A program made the position numbers and the translations under genes. A stretch of DNA of 64,000 nucleotides from Thiobacillus sp. (GTDB taxonomy: Bacteria > Pseudomonadota > Gammaproteobacteria > Burkholderiales > Thiobacillaceae): assembly GCA_011391285.1 (NCBI GenBank), contig JAABQU010000111.1, forward strand, positions 1 to 64,000, in the 5' to 3' direction. Shown here piece by piece: positions 24,123 through 33,618 of this stretch. How positions within the stretch are numbered: position 1 is the stretch's first letter; the number at the start of each line of letters is the position of its first letter. The notes below the pieces were generated by a model. It was not told the origin of the DNA. It did no database searches and saw only the letters and a program-made list of their open reading frames with translations.

Positions 24123-26312
24123 TCAGCCGACGCCGAGCTTCTGGCGGAACAGGTTCATCAGCTTGCCGAATGCCGATTCGGTGATGGACTTGCGTTCCAC
24201 CAGTACCGCTTCGCCACGGCGCAGCTTGTCGGCCAGTCGATGCATGCTGATGGAAAAGCTGTTCATACCGTCCTGATCCGAAAACAGGTAGGTGTTCCGG
24301 ACACCGCTGACCCATCCGAGACGTGCCCAGCGGAAAGTGCCGTCGTTGTAGTGGAACTCCACCCAGTCGCCCTTTTCCAGTCCGCGGGCGCGCAAGGTGA
24401 ACTCGTCCTCGTATTCGGGCACGGCGGGTTCAGACGGGGATTCCGGGACAAACATGGCGGCGGTTGCTTCCACATCGGGCTGTGCCGCAATTTCCTCGAT
24501 CTCCTCGGGGGTGATGTCGGGCAAGGGCACCGGCTTTGTAGTGGGACGCACTGCGTTGGCGTGCAGAATGACCAGCGTGGCAAAGACGCGGTCGGCGAGT
24601 TTTTGCGGCAGTTCGATTTCTGTCGCGCCTTCGCGCAGCCGTTTCAACAAGCCGGGCAGAATGCGCACCAGCATCAGGCGTGCGTCCATGTCGGCCTTGG
24701 GCTGAACACTCCACACGAGTTCGCGCATGGTTTCGACATGGCTGTTGAAGTGAGCGCCTTCTTCACCTTCCCTGATGTAGTCCAGGGTCAGCAGCCGGGC
24801 CCAGTCGCGCCGCAGGAATTCACGCAGGATTTCTTCGACAGGCTGATCCGCAATCGCCCGGTTAATGAAATCGTGCACGACCACCGGGGCAAGCTCTGCC
24901 CGCTCCGCTTGCCTGATCTGGGCGATGTCCTGTTGGAGGCTGACACCTGTGGCCTCTTCAAGTTGGACTTCCAGCTCTTCACCCATTGCCTCGAGTTCCC
25001 GGGCTGCGGCATCGAATACGGCAATATCCTTTTCGAAACTGTCGAGCACCCGGCTCACCACTTTCGAAACAGCTTCCAGCCGGGCATTGCCCCCCTTGTT
25101 GTCGGGCAGGTGAACCGCAAGTTTGGCCGTCGCGTCCAGCATGCGTCGGACCGGATGTTTTGATTGGGAGAAGAAGTTGCGGTCCAGCATGGCCGCCTTC
25201 AGGACGGGAATCTGCAGGCGCGCGATCTGCGCCTTGAGGCGGTCCGGGATGCCGGACTCGTCGAACACGACGTCGAACAGCATGGCCACCGCATCCACCA
25301 GAACGGCATCAAGCGGGCTTGCTGCCTGCATGGCCGGACTTTGCTGGAGGCTACGCAGAACGTTGTGGATGGCACTGGCTTCCAGCAGGGGCAGTTCGAA
25401 TCGCGCTCCGCCCGGCAGCGTCATGGCGGAGCCGGCTTGCAGCTGGCCGAGCGATTCGAGCAGGCTGAATCCGGCAATGCCGGCTGCAGAAACACCGCCC
25501 GGCCCTGCGCCGCCACCCGCAAGCTTCTCAAACAGCTTGAACATGTCGTTGCCGGCCGATGGGGTGTCGGGTGCGCTGTCGGATGCGGAGGCTGAATTGC
25601 GTTTATGGCTTTTCGTCCCAGCCTTGAGGTCGGGCAGAATCCCCCGGTCGACCAGATGACGATTGATCATCTGGTAAATCTGTGCAAGTTCGGTGGTCAA
25701 AACCAGGTCAAACTGGTTCAGCAACACGACCTGGACATTCTGATCCAGATTCAGGCTGCACATGCCATCCAGCAGCGCTTCGCACAGCAGGCGGGGGGCA
25801 AGGGGATTGTCTTTGTCAGATAGTTCGGATTTGCCCAGCATTTTGGCCATGCGGGCGTCCAGGGCTACCAGTTCCTCCGCGCAATTGAAGTGCATGCGTG
25901 CGGTGGCCTTGTCGACTGCAAGCGTGATTTCGAAATCGTCGTCGCCCATCAGAGACAGTTCTGACAGCTCGGGCGTGCTGGATTTGCTTTGACCCTGAAC
26001 AAAATTGTTGAAGGTGCTGCAATAGGCTTCCTTGCAAGCGCTCAGCAACTCGTTCGCCCGTCTGTTGAGGATACCTTGGGCATCGTAATAGCTATTGCGC
26101 GTTTCCAGCAAAGGCGCGCGGTCGGCCATTGCCAGCAGGGCGTTTTCCATGGCCTCGGTTTGCCGTGTCAAGGCGCGGGCCGCACCCTCGATCAACAGGT
26201 CTCTGCTGCCATGCAGAATGCTCAAGGTTTCGGCGGAGACCTGTGATCGGCGCGTACGCTCGAACTGGTTGAGATTCACTACGACTGATGGATCTGGCAT
26301 CTCGCGCTCCAT
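24123..26312 (-). CDS. DUF1631 family protein, under c-di-GMP riboswitch
   Basis: A 729-residue cytoplasmic protein matching the DUF1631 family (function unknown). It is largely helical, with a long N-terminal region and a Gly/Ser-rich linker (about 245-280). A C-terminal beta-rich part near 635-700 (GDWVEFHYNDGTFRWARLGW, then TYLFSDQDGMNSFSIS) resembles a PilZ/SH3-like barrel. The ATG at 26312 has GAGGTG upstream; an in-frame GTG at 26321 is less likely. The upstream riboswitch predicts response to cyclic-di-GMP, so a role in surface behaviour is plausible (inference). Confidence 0.85.
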   Translation of the reverse strand: MEREMPDPSVVVNLNQFERTRRSQVSAETLSILHGSRDLLIEGAARALTRQTEAMENALLAMADRAPLLETRNSYYDAQGILNRRANELLSACKEAYCSTFNNFVQGQSKSSTPELSELSLMGDDDFEITLAVDKATARMHFNCAEELVALDARMAKMLGKSELSDKDNPLAPRLLCEALLDGMCSLNLDQNVQVVLLNQFDLVLTTELAQIYQMINRHLVDRGILPDLKAGTKSHKRNSASASDSAPDTPSAGNDMFKLFEKLAGGGAGPGGVSAAGIAGFSLLESLGQLQAGSAMTLPGGARFELPLLEASAIHNVLRSLQQSPAMQAASPLDAVLVDAVAMLFDVVFDESGIPDRLKAQIARLQIPVLKAAMLDRNFFSQSKHPVRRMLDATAKLAVHLPDNKGGNARLEAVSKVVSRVLDSFEKDIAVFDAAARELEAMGEELEVQLEEATGVSLQQDIAQIRQAERAELAPVVVHDFINRAIADQPVEEILREFLRRDWARLLTLDYIREGEEGAHFNSHVETMRELVWSVQPKADMDARLMLVRILPGLLKRLREGATEIELPQKLADRVFATLVILHANAVRPTTKPVPLPDITPEEIEEIAAQPDVEATAAMFVPESPSEPAVPEYEDEFTLRARGLEKGDWVEFHYNDGTFRWARLGWVSGVRNTYLFSDQDGMNSFSISMHRLADKLRRGEAVLVERKSITESAFGKLMNLFRQKLGVG

Positions 26313-26377
26313 TGAAATCACCTCACGGTATCAACGGCGGGCCGACCAGGGAACGAAGGGGGAGTGCGTGACCGGAG

Positions 26378-26475
26378 ATGACCGGCAATCCCGCTATCTC
26401 GATGTCCTGATGGGGTCATCGAGACCGGAAACTTTGCGTCCCCGTCTCGCGGCGGGTTTGCCCTGTTCGGTGGTC
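26378..26475 (-). promoter_or_regulatory. Cyclic-di-GMP-I (GEMM-I) riboswitch
   Basis: The minus-strand RNA shows the GEMM-I consensus: AGGGCAAACC (26464-26455), then a stem CCCG..CGGG capped by a GCGA tetraloop of GNRA type, then GACGCAAAG (26440-26432). A second perfect 8-bp stem TCTCGATG/CATCGAGA follows, then TAGCGGGATTGCC (26396-26384), and outer strands GACC/GGTC pair as P1. The G of AGGG at the ligand position fits c-di-GMP rather than the A found in cGAMP-preferring variants (inference). It ends about 65 nt before the DUF1631 start. No T-run follows, so control may be translational. Confidence 0.93.
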
Positions 26476-26483
26476 GGCACAAA

Positions 26484-26499
26484 TGTCAAAATATTGACA
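26484..26499. promoter_or_regulatory. Palindrome ahead of the riboswitch
   Basis: TGTCAA-AATA-TTGACA, a perfect 6-bp inverted repeat with 4-base spacer, lies at the expected promoter of the riboswitch transcript. It could be an operator, or its TATTTT a -10. The identity of any protein bound is unknown. Confidence 0.4.
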
Positions 26500-26706
26500 C
26501 TTTGCCGCATGGCTGAACTATCGGCAGCGGCCTAAAAATCTTTAAGTTTTGAGGAAGAAATTTTTGATTCCCAAGGGTCGAGCCCCTCTTCTTATTGTTT
26601 TTAAAAGGTGTTTTAGTAAGCGATTACTCGCTGAAAACAACGAGGCAGGCTGCCGCGCGGCATGTCGTACCGATTTTGCCGGAATTTCGGACCTGCATGC
26701 AGTATC
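26500..26706. other. Gene-free AT-rich stretch
   Basis: No credible gene. The segment is richer in A/T than the surroundings and contains AGTAA-N4-TTACT (26615-26628). It includes the 3' flank of tRNA-Gly and sequence upstream of the riboswitch promoter. No clear terminator seen. Confidence 0.4.
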
Positions 26707-26780
26707 TGGAGCGGGCGAAGGGAATCGAACCCTCCTCATGAGCTTGGGAAGCTCAGGTAATGCCACTATACGACGCCCGC
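26707..26780 (-). tRNA. tRNA-Gly (anticodon CCC)
   Basis: A complete 74-nt cloverleaf. The 5' acceptor strand GCGGGCG pairs with the 3' CGCCCGC, followed by T and an encoded CCA. The anticodon arm TGAGC-TTCCCAA-GCTCA gives anticodon CCC, reading GGG glycine codons. The T-loop has GGTTCGATTCC. The gene is on the minus strand with no other tRNA nearby. Confidence 0.97.
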
Positions 26781-26882
26781 GTGGTGTGATGACTTTCCGG
26801 GAAGGCAGGTGCCTTCATGCCCTGCAGGGTGCTTCAGGGTAGAATTCGGCATCATACTGAAACTCATGTCCGGATAGAAGTT

Positions 26883-27086
26883 GTGATTGAACTGGTCATC
26901 AACGGCGAACCCCGCACCTTCCCCGCGCCGCTCTCACTTACCCAATTGATCGAGACGCTGGATCTTGTCGGAAAACGCATCGCCATCGAAAAAAACGGTG
27001 AAATCGTCCCGCGCAGCCAGCACGCCGCCACCCCCCTTGCCAGTGGCGACCGACTGGAAATCGTCGTCGCGGTCGGCGGGGGCTGA
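26883..27086 (+). CDS. thiS: Sulfur carrier protein ThiS
   Basis: A 67-residue ubiquitin-like sulfur carrier for thiazole synthesis, ending in the thiocarboxylate-forming Gly-Gly (VVAVGGG). Starts at GTG 26883 (V-I-E-L-V-I-N-G-E, the usual ThiS opening), with weak ribosome site GGATAG. The frame is open upstream to 26817 but that part is not ThiS-like. It is followed 101 bp later by thiG. No thiamine-pyrophosphate riboswitch is visible upstream. Confidence 0.9.
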   Translation: MIELVINGEPRTFPAPLSLTQLIETLDLVGKRIAIEKNGEIVPRSQHAATPLASGDRLEIVVAVGGG

Positions 27087-27187
27087 CGGAGTAGGTCCAC
27101 AGCGTTGACGCGCGAAACGCCGGCCGTGATTCCTCATCCCGCTTTGCTCCGCGCATTGCTTTTTACCCCTTACGCCTAGCTGAACTT

Positions 27188-27976
27188 ATGAACCCTCTTG
27201 TCATCGCTGGAAAATCCTATGCCTCCCGCCTGCTGGTCGGCACCGGGAAATACAAGGATTTCGAACAGACGCGCCTTGCCGTCGAAGCTTCGGGCGCCGA
27301 AATCGTCACTGTCGCCATCCGCCGCACCAACATCGGCCAGGATGCCGGCCAGCCCAGCCTGCTGGACGCGCTGCCACCATCGAAATACACCTACCTGCCC
27401 AACACCGCCGGCTGCTATACGGCGGACGACGCGATCCGCACCCTGCGCCTGGCGCGCGAGCTGCTGGACGGCCATTCCCTGGTCAAGCTCGAAGTGCTGG
27501 GCGATGCCGAATCGCTGTATCCCAACGTGGCCGAAACCATCAAGGCGGCCGAGGTGCTGGTGAAGGACGGCTTCCAGGTGATGGTCTACACGTCGGATGA
27601 CCCGATCGCCGCCAGGCAGCTTGAAGACATCGGCTGCGTCGCCGTGATGCCGCTGGCGAGCCTGATCGGTTCCGGCATGGGCATCCTCAACCCGTGGAAT
27701 CTGCAGATCATCATCGACCGCCTGAGCGTGCCGGTGATCGTCGACGCCGGCGTCGGCACCGCCAGCGACGCCACCATCGCGATGGAACTCGGCTGCGACG
27801 CCGTGCTGATGAACACCGCGATTGCCGGCGCCGGCAACCCGGTGCTGATGGCCTCGGCGATGAAAAAGGCGGTGGAGGCCGGACGCGAGGCTTTCCTCGC
27901 CGGCCGCATGCCGAAGAAGATCTACAAGGCCAGCCCGAGCTCGCCCACCAGCGGCCTCATCACCGGCAACAAATAA
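27188..27976 (+). CDS. thiG: Thiazole synthase ThiG
   Basis: A 262-residue TIM-barrel enzyme that joins deoxyxylulose 5-phosphate, dehydroglycine and ThiS thiocarboxylate. It shows [15 protein letters not shown] (11-25) and VKLEVLGD near 99-106, with the Schiff-base Lys. [33 protein letters not shown] sequence near 180-210 includes the phosphate-binding loop. Length fits the family. It runs into trmB with two bases between. Confidence 0.96.
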   Translation: MNPLVIAGKSYASRLLVGTGKYKDFEQTRLAVEASGAEIVTVAIRRTNIGQDAGQPSLLDALPPSKYTYLPNTAGCYTADDAIRTLRLARELLDGHSLVKLEVLGDAESLYPNVAETIKAAEVLVKDGFQVMVYTSDDPIAARQLEDIGCVAVMPLASLIGSGMGILNPWNLQIIIDRLSVPVIVDAGVGTASDATIAMELGCDAVLMNTAIAGAGNPVLMASAMKKAVEAGREAFLAGRMPKKIYKASPSSPTSGLITGNK

Positions 27977-27978
27977 GC

Positions 27979-28662
27979 ATGACGACCGATACCGGCGCGC
28001 ATCCGCGCATCCGTTCCTATGTGCTGCGCGCCGGGCGCGTCGGCTCGGGCCAGGCCCGTGCGCTGGCCGAGCTCGGGCCGCAGTTTATGCTGCCGTACCA
28101 GGCGACCGTGCTCGATCTCGACGCAGCCTTCGGCCGCAGCGCACCCTGCATTCTGGAGATCGGCTTCGGCATGGGCGAGGGGCTGGCCGAGATCGCCGCG
28201 GCCCACCCGGAAAACGACTACCTTGGCGTCGAGGTCCACACGCCGGGTGTTGGCGCGTTGCTGAAGCAGCTCGGCGAGCGGAGACTCACCAATGTTCGCG
28301 TCATCCAGCACGATGCCTTCGAGGTGTTGACGCAGATGCTCAAGCCGGAGAGCCTTGCGGGCATCCACATCTTCTTCCCCGATCCCTGGCACAAGAAGCG
28401 CCACCACAAGCGCCGCCTGATCCAGCCGCCGCTGGTGAGCCTGCTCGCCAGCCGTCTTGCGCCCGTCGGCTATATTCATCTCGCCACCGACTGGCAGGAC
28501 TACGCCGAGCAGATGCTCGCCGTGCTCTCCGCCGAGCCGCAGTTGCAAAACACTGTGACGGATTACGCGCCGCGCCCCGACACCCGCCCGCTCACCAAGT
28601 TCGAGCAGCGCGGGATCCGTCTGGGGCACGGGGTGTGGGATATGGTGTTCCGCCGAATTTAA
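27979..28662 (+). CDS. trmB: tRNA (guanine-N7) methyltransferase
   Basis: A 227-residue SAM methyltransferase modifying G46 in tRNA. The SAM loop [13 protein letters not shown] lies near 57-69, [16 protein letters not shown] near 133-148 is the family signature, and [12 protein letters not shown] near the end is the C-terminal motif. The ATG at 27979 lies two bases after thiG and fits the family start; the frame remains open upstream inside thiG. Translation is probably coupled. Confidence 0.94.
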   Translation: MTTDTGAHPRIRSYVLRAGRVGSGQARALAELGPQFMLPYQATVLDLDAAFGRSAPCILEIGFGMGEGLAEIAAAHPENDYLGVEVHTPGVGALLKQLGERRLTNVRVIQHDAFEVLTQMLKPESLAGIHIFFPDPWHKKRHHKRRLIQPPLVSLLASRLAPVGYIHLATDWQDYAEQMLAVLSAEPQLQNTVTDYAPRPDTRPLTKFEQRGIRLGHGVWDMVFRRI

Positions 28663-28686
28663 AACCCATGCGGCTATGATGCAGGC

Positions 28687-29322
28687 ATGGACATTTTCGC
28701 CCTCGTCAAATCCGCATTCGCCCTGTTTGCCATCGTCGACCCCGTCGGCGTCATCCCGATTTTCTTGCTCGCCACCCGCGGCTACAGCCTGGCGCAGAGT
28801 CATGCCGCGGCGCGCATCGCGGCGCTGACGGTGCTGGGAGTGCTGACCCTCTTCACGTTTGCCGGCGAGCCGTTGCTGGCGTTTTTCGGCATCCGCCTTG
28901 CGGCCTTCTCGGTGGCGGGCGGCCTGCTGCTGCTGTTGCTGGCGCTGTCGATGGTGGAGGCGCATGTCAGCCCGCAGCGGCAGACCGAGGACGAGGCGCA
29001 GGAGGCGGAAGAGAAGGATTCGGTCGGGGTGGTGCCGCTGGGCGTGCCGTTGCTGGCCGGACCGGGAGCGATCACGCATGTCATCGTTGCATCGGGGGCG
29101 GCGCAGGGCGATTTACTGCACCAGGGTCTGTTGCTGATTCCGGTGATGCTGGTGGCGGTGTCGGTGTGGCTGGCGTTTCGGGCCGCGCCGATGATTGCCA
29201 GGCGGCTCGGCAAAACCGGGATTCACGTCGTCACACGTCTGATGGGTCTGATCATCGCGGCGATTTCAATCGAGATGATCGCGGGCGGTCTGGTCAAGTT
29301 GTTCCCGGGTTTAATGGCCTGA
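28687..29322 (+). CDS. MarC-family membrane protein
   Basis: A 211-residue inner-membrane protein with six hydrophobic segments. SAFALFAIVDPVGVIPIFL near 9-27 is the MarC signature, and VPLGVPLLAGPGAITHVI near 116-133 is the repeated half. Two symmetric three-helix halves are separated by an acidic loop (about 95-115, rich in Glu). The family is often annotated as antibiotic resistance protein, but no transport activity is established. Confidence 0.92.
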   Translation: MDIFALVKSAFALFAIVDPVGVIPIFLLATRGYSLAQSHAAARIAALTVLGVLTLFTFAGEPLLAFFGIRLAAFSVAGGLLLLLLALSMVEAHVSPQRQTEDEAQEAEEKDSVGVVPLGVPLLAGPGAITHVIVASGAAQGDLLHQGLLLIPVMLVAVSVWLAFRAAPMIARRLGKTGIHVVTRLMGLIIAAISIEMIAGGLVKLFPGLMA

Positions 29323-29402
29323 TCAGGTGCATCGCGCACCGCCCGAGTGCATGCTCAGCGCCACTTGCCCGTCATTCTCGCGTTCTATCATGTGTTCACT
29401 GC

Positions 29403-29417
29403 TGGCACGATTGCTGC
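29403..29417 (+). promoter_or_regulatory. Possible sigma-54 promoter for gnd-zwf-pgl
   Basis: TGGCAC-GATTG-CTGC has the invariant GG and GC ten bases apart, 33 bp before the gnd start. The -12 element (CTGC for TTGC) is imperfect. About half a match of this quality is expected by chance over both strands of the window. Confidence 0.28.
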
Positions 29418-29449
29418 GCCATGCAGACTAAACCTCAAAGGAGTCAAGC

Positions 29450-30358
29450 ATGAAATTCGGCATCGTCGGACTGGGCCGCATGGGTGGCAACATGGCAAGG
29501 CGCCTGGCGCGAAAAGGCATCCGGATCGTAGTCCACAACCGCAGTCATGAGGTGAGCGAGGCCATTGCGACGGAAACCGGCCATCACGCCAGCGCCACCC
29601 TGCAGGACATGGTGGACGCACTGCAGGCGCCGCGCATCGTCTGGCTGATGCTGCCGGCGGGCGAGGCGACCGAGGCCGCACTCGATGCGCTGTTGCCCCT
29701 GTTGTCGCCGGGCGATCTGGTGGTCGACGGTGCGAATGCACACTTCAAGGACGATGCACCGCGCGCGGCTCGGTGCGCCGAATTCGGCGTCGAGTTTGCC
29801 GACGCCGGAGTCTCGGGCGGCGTATGGGGGCTCGACAACGGCTACTGCATCATGTTCGGTGGCAGCGATGCCGTGGCTTCCCAACTTAAACCGTACATGG
29901 AAGCGCTTGCCCCCACGCCGACCACCGGCTGGCTGCATACTGGCCCGGTGGGCTCGGGGCATTACGTCAAGATGGTTCACAACGGCATCGAGTACGGCAT
30001 GATGCAGGCCTTCGCCGAAGGCTTCGCGCTAATGCAATCCAAGCCCGAATTCGAGCTCGACCTCGCGGCGATTTCAGAGTTGTGGCGGCACGGCAGCGTG
30101 GTGCGCTCGTGGTTGCTGGATTTGACGACGGATTTTCTGGCAAGCGACCAGACCCTCGAGGCCATCGAGCCCTTCGTGTCGGATTCCGGCGAGGGCCGCT
30201 GGACCGCGCTCGCATCGGTCGAGCAGGGCGTGCCGACGCCGGTGATGACGCTTGCGCTGATGATGCGCTTCGCCACCCAGGGCAGGAACGACTACGCGGC
30301 GAAGATGCTTGCAAAAATGCGTCAGGGTTTCGGCGGTCATGCCGTGAAGGAGGGTTGA
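29450..30358 (+). CDS. gnd: 6-phosphogluconate dehydrogenase (decarboxylating), short type
   Basis: A 302-residue dehydrogenase producing ribulose 5-phosphate. The cofactor loop GLGRMGGNMARRL sits at 7-19, followed by NRSH rather than the NRT of NADP-enzymes. The family signature DAGVSGGVWGLDNG lies near 120-133, and the active-site block VGSGHYVKMVHNGIEYGMMQ near 166-185 has the catalytic Lys. At about 300 residues it lacks the long C-terminal domain of E. coli Gnd and fits the NAD-preferring GndA group (inference). AAAGGAG precedes the ATG. First gene of gnd-zwf-pgl. Confidence 0.94.
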   Translation: MKFGIVGLGRMGGNMARRLARKGIRIVVHNRSHEVSEAIATETGHHASATLQDMVDALQAPRIVWLMLPAGEATEAALDALLPLLSPGDLVVDGANAHFKDDAPRAARCAEFGVEFADAGVSGGVWGLDNGYCIMFGGSDAVASQLKPYMEALAPTPTTGWLHTGPVGSGHYVKMVHNGIEYGMMQAFAEGFALMQSKPEFELDLAAISELWRHGSVVRSWLLDLTTDFLASDQTLEAIEPFVSDSGEGRWTALASVEQGVPTPVMTLALMMRFATQGRNDYAAKMLAKMRQGFGGHAVKEG

Positions 30359-30359
30359 G

Positions 30360-31850
30360 ATGAACCTCGGCAAAAACGCCTCAACCGACAATCTGCCATG
30401 TTCATTCGTGATTTTTGGTGCGACCGGAAACCTCGCGTCGAACAAGCTCCTGCCTGCGCTGTATCACCTGGAGGCTGCAGCACGGCTTGCAGAGTCGCTC
30501 ACCATCATCGCGTTTGCACGGCGTGACTGGTCGACAGAAACCTGGCGCGAACACATGCGTGAAGTCCTCAGGGACAAGATCAAGGGGTCGTTCGATACGC
30601 CGGTGTTCGAGCGCTTTGTCGCACGCTTCAGCTATTTCAAGGGCGACCTCAACGACGCGTCCTCCTACCGCGCACTGGCCGAGCGGCTTCCGCCCGAGTC
30701 GGCGTGTTCAAGCGCGGTCTACTATCTCGCGATCAAGCCGGCTGAATTCGGCGCGGTGATCCAGAACCTGGAGGCCGCGGGACTCAACAAGCCGCGCGGA
30801 CTGAACCGCGTGGTGATCGAAAAGCCCTTCGGTGAAGACCTCGAATCGGCACAGATGCTCAATCGCCTGCTGCACCAGCATTTCGACGAAGAGCAGGTCT
30901 ACCGCATTGATCACTTTCTCGGCAAGGAGACGGTGCAGAACCTGCTCGTCTTCCGGTTCGCCAACACGCTGATCGAGCCCCTCTGGAACCGTAACTTCAT
31001 CGACCATGTGCAGATCACGGTCGCCGAGTCGATCGGCATCGAGAACCGTGCGGACTACTACGATCGCGCCGGCGCGCTGCGCGACATGCTGCAGAACCAC
31101 CTGATGCAGTTGCTCACCGTCGTCGCGATGGAGCCGCCCGCTGCACTGGAGGCCGACGCGCTGCAGGACGAAAAGGTGAAGGTGCTGCGCTCGATCCGTC
31201 CGATCGCCAAGCGTGCGGTGCATGCACATGCGCTGCGTGCGCAGTACACCCGCGGCACGATCGACGGCAAGCCCGTGGTGGGCTACCAGCAGGAAGAAAA
31301 TGTCGAGCCCAATTCCGTCACCGAAACCTACGTTGCGGCCAAGTTCTACATCGACAATTGGCGCTGGCGCGGGGTGCCCTTCTATCTGCGCACTGGCAAG
31401 CGCATGCCCCACCAGACCTCGATGATCGCGATCCGCTTCCGTCATCCGCCGCAGCAGCTGTTCCGCGAAACCCCGCTCGAGTCGGTCGATCCCAACTGGA
31501 TCCTGCTGTCGATCCAGCCCGATGAATCGATGCGCATGGAAATCCACGTCAAGCAGCCCGGGCTCGATATGGACACGCGGCTGATGCAGATGAACGCGAG
31601 TTTCCTGAAAACCGATGAGCAGACGCTCGACGCATACGAAACCCTGCTGCTCGATGTCATCGAAGGCGATCGCTCGCTATTCCTGCGCTTTGACGAAATC
31701 GAATGGGCGTGGCGGGTGGTCGATCCCATCCTCAAGCACTGGGCGGTCGAGCGCGAATACATCCCGACCTATCCCGCCGGAAGTTGGGGTTCGGCGGATG
31801 CCAACCGTCTGTTCGACAGTGACGATCAGGTCTGGCGCAACGAACTTTAA
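30360..31850 (+). CDS. zwf: Glucose-6-phosphate 1-dehydrogenase
   Basis: A 496-residue enzyme for the first oxidative pentose-phosphate step. The cofactor loop GATGNLASNKLLPALY lies near 20-35, VIEKPFGEDLESA near 153-165, the substrate-binding signature RIDHFLGKETVQNLLVFRFAN near 184-204, and FYLRTGKRMP near 336. Starts one base after the gnd stop, so strongly coupled. Supplies NADPH for autotrophic biosynthesis or for glycogen turnover (inference). Confidence 0.96.
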   Translation: MNLGKNASTDNLPCSFVIFGATGNLASNKLLPALYHLEAAARLAESLTIIAFARRDWSTETWREHMREVLRDKIKGSFDTPVFERFVARFSYFKGDLNDASSYRALAERLPPESACSSAVYYLAIKPAEFGAVIQNLEAAGLNKPRGLNRVVIEKPFGEDLESAQMLNRLLHQHFDEEQVYRIDHFLGKETVQNLLVFRFANTLIEPLWNRNFIDHVQITVAESIGIENRADYYDRAGALRDMLQNHLMQLLTVVAMEPPAALEADALQDEKVKVLRSIRPIAKRAVHAHALRAQYTRGTIDGKPVVGYQQEENVEPNSVTETYVAAKFYIDNWRWRGVPFYLRTGKRMPHQTSMIAIRFRHPPQQLFRETPLESVDPNWILLSIQPDESMRMEIHVKQPGLDMDTRLMQMNASFLKTDEQTLDAYETLLLDVIEGDRSLFLRFDEIEWAWRVVDPILKHWAVEREYIPTYPAGSWGSADANRLFDSDDQVWRNEL

Positions 31851-31880
31851 GAGCGTTGCCAAATTGAAAGTAGCCGAGTT

Positions 31881-32576
<696 letters not shown>

Positions 32577-32853
32577 TCCGGGATCCTGAGCCAATCCGCA
32601 GCGGATCGGACGATATGGCTGCGGGTGCGTTGGATGTTCGGCCATTGCAGCCGATTACGAGAAGCCTTCGCTGGTAGGCGAATGGACGGTTTCGGCGTCA
32701 GTACCGCGATGCGAAAGATCAGCCGAGTGCGCGACTTCAAGCGCCGTTGTGTGGCCGGTTTCTTCCTGGCCTGAACCGTCGCCAAGGCCGAGTCACCAGC
32801 AATAGGCTGAGCTATAAAAGCAACGCAATCCTTTCACATGGGGAATTCCGGAC

Positions 32854-33618
32854 GTGCCTAAGAAAACTTCAGCCTGGGCGCAATTGGCTGCCGTTTTAGT
32901 CGCCTTGCAGGTATACGGATGCGCGGTTGCCGCGCACGCGGGTGAATGGGATCGCTTGGCCGCGATCCCGGTCGGCAGCGTCGCTGACGAGATCAAGGTG
33001 CGCACCGCGCTCACTTCAGACGGCAAGGCGGTCCAGGTGGTGGTGGCGCTAATCCTGCAGGTCGATTTCGATGTGGTCTGGGCAGTACTGAACGATTACG
33101 AAAACATGCCCCGCTTCGTTCCAGATATCCTTGAAGCCCGCGTGATTAGTGCCGGGTCCGGGCGAAAGCGCGTGGAGATTGAAGGCGTGGCGCGCCTCCT
33201 TTTCCTGGAGATTCCCACCCACACCACCCTGGATGTGGTGTATCGCCCTGATGGATCCGTCGCCATCGATTCGGTGGCGGGCAATCTGGCCACCCACGGG
33301 GTCATTCGCCTGCATGGCGACGGCCCGTACACCCGAGTCGACTACGAGGTCCTGCTTACGCCGGATTTCTGGCTCCCGCCAGTGATCGGTGATTTCCTGA
33401 TCGGTCGCCAGATCACGCGGCAGTTCGAGGGGTTGGTGGCGGAGATGCATCGACGTGCGCACGGGCACCAAACGCTGGGCTTGATGGATTACGGCTTGGG
33501 GACATCCAGCCCGGCGCAGGATGGACCGGGTTCTGGTTTGTTGCGCGCTGCTGCCAGCATGGCCTGGCGCGAAGATGGGGTTTCCAGGCTGATGCGGCCC
33601 AGGGTGCCGGTTCGGTAA
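32854..33618 (+). CDS. Exported SRPBCC/START-like lipid-binding protein
   Basis: A 254-residue protein with GTG start and a signal peptide (about 10-30, ending AHAGEW). A START/SRPBCC domain follows (about 65-200). VDFDVVWAVLNDYENMPRFV begins the helix-grip fold, and TTLDVVYRPDGSVAIDS with the later VDYEVLLTPDF form its strands. Family members bind lipids or polyketides; the ligand is unknown. The last 43 codons overlap ylqF on the other strand by 130 bp, so the C-terminus may be an extension after a lost stop. Confidence 0.75.
   Translation: MPKKTSAWAQLAAVLVALQVYGCAVAAHAGEWDRLAAIPVGSVADEIKVRTALTSDGKAVQVVVALILQVDFDVVWAVLNDYENMPRFVPDILEARVISAGSGRKRVEIEGVARLLFLEIPTHTTLDVVYRPDGSVAIDSVAGNLATHGVIRLHGDGPYTRVDYEVLLTPDFWLPPVIGDFLIGRQITRQFEGLVAEMHRRAHGHQTLGLMDYGLGTSSPAQDGPGSGLLRAAASMAWREDGVSRLMRPRVPVR

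Noticed and set aside
26781..26882. Thiamine-pyrophosphate riboswitch before thiS
   Set aside because: The CTGAGA and ACCTGATCTGGATAATGCC-type elements are absent. Only short unrelated repeats are seen.
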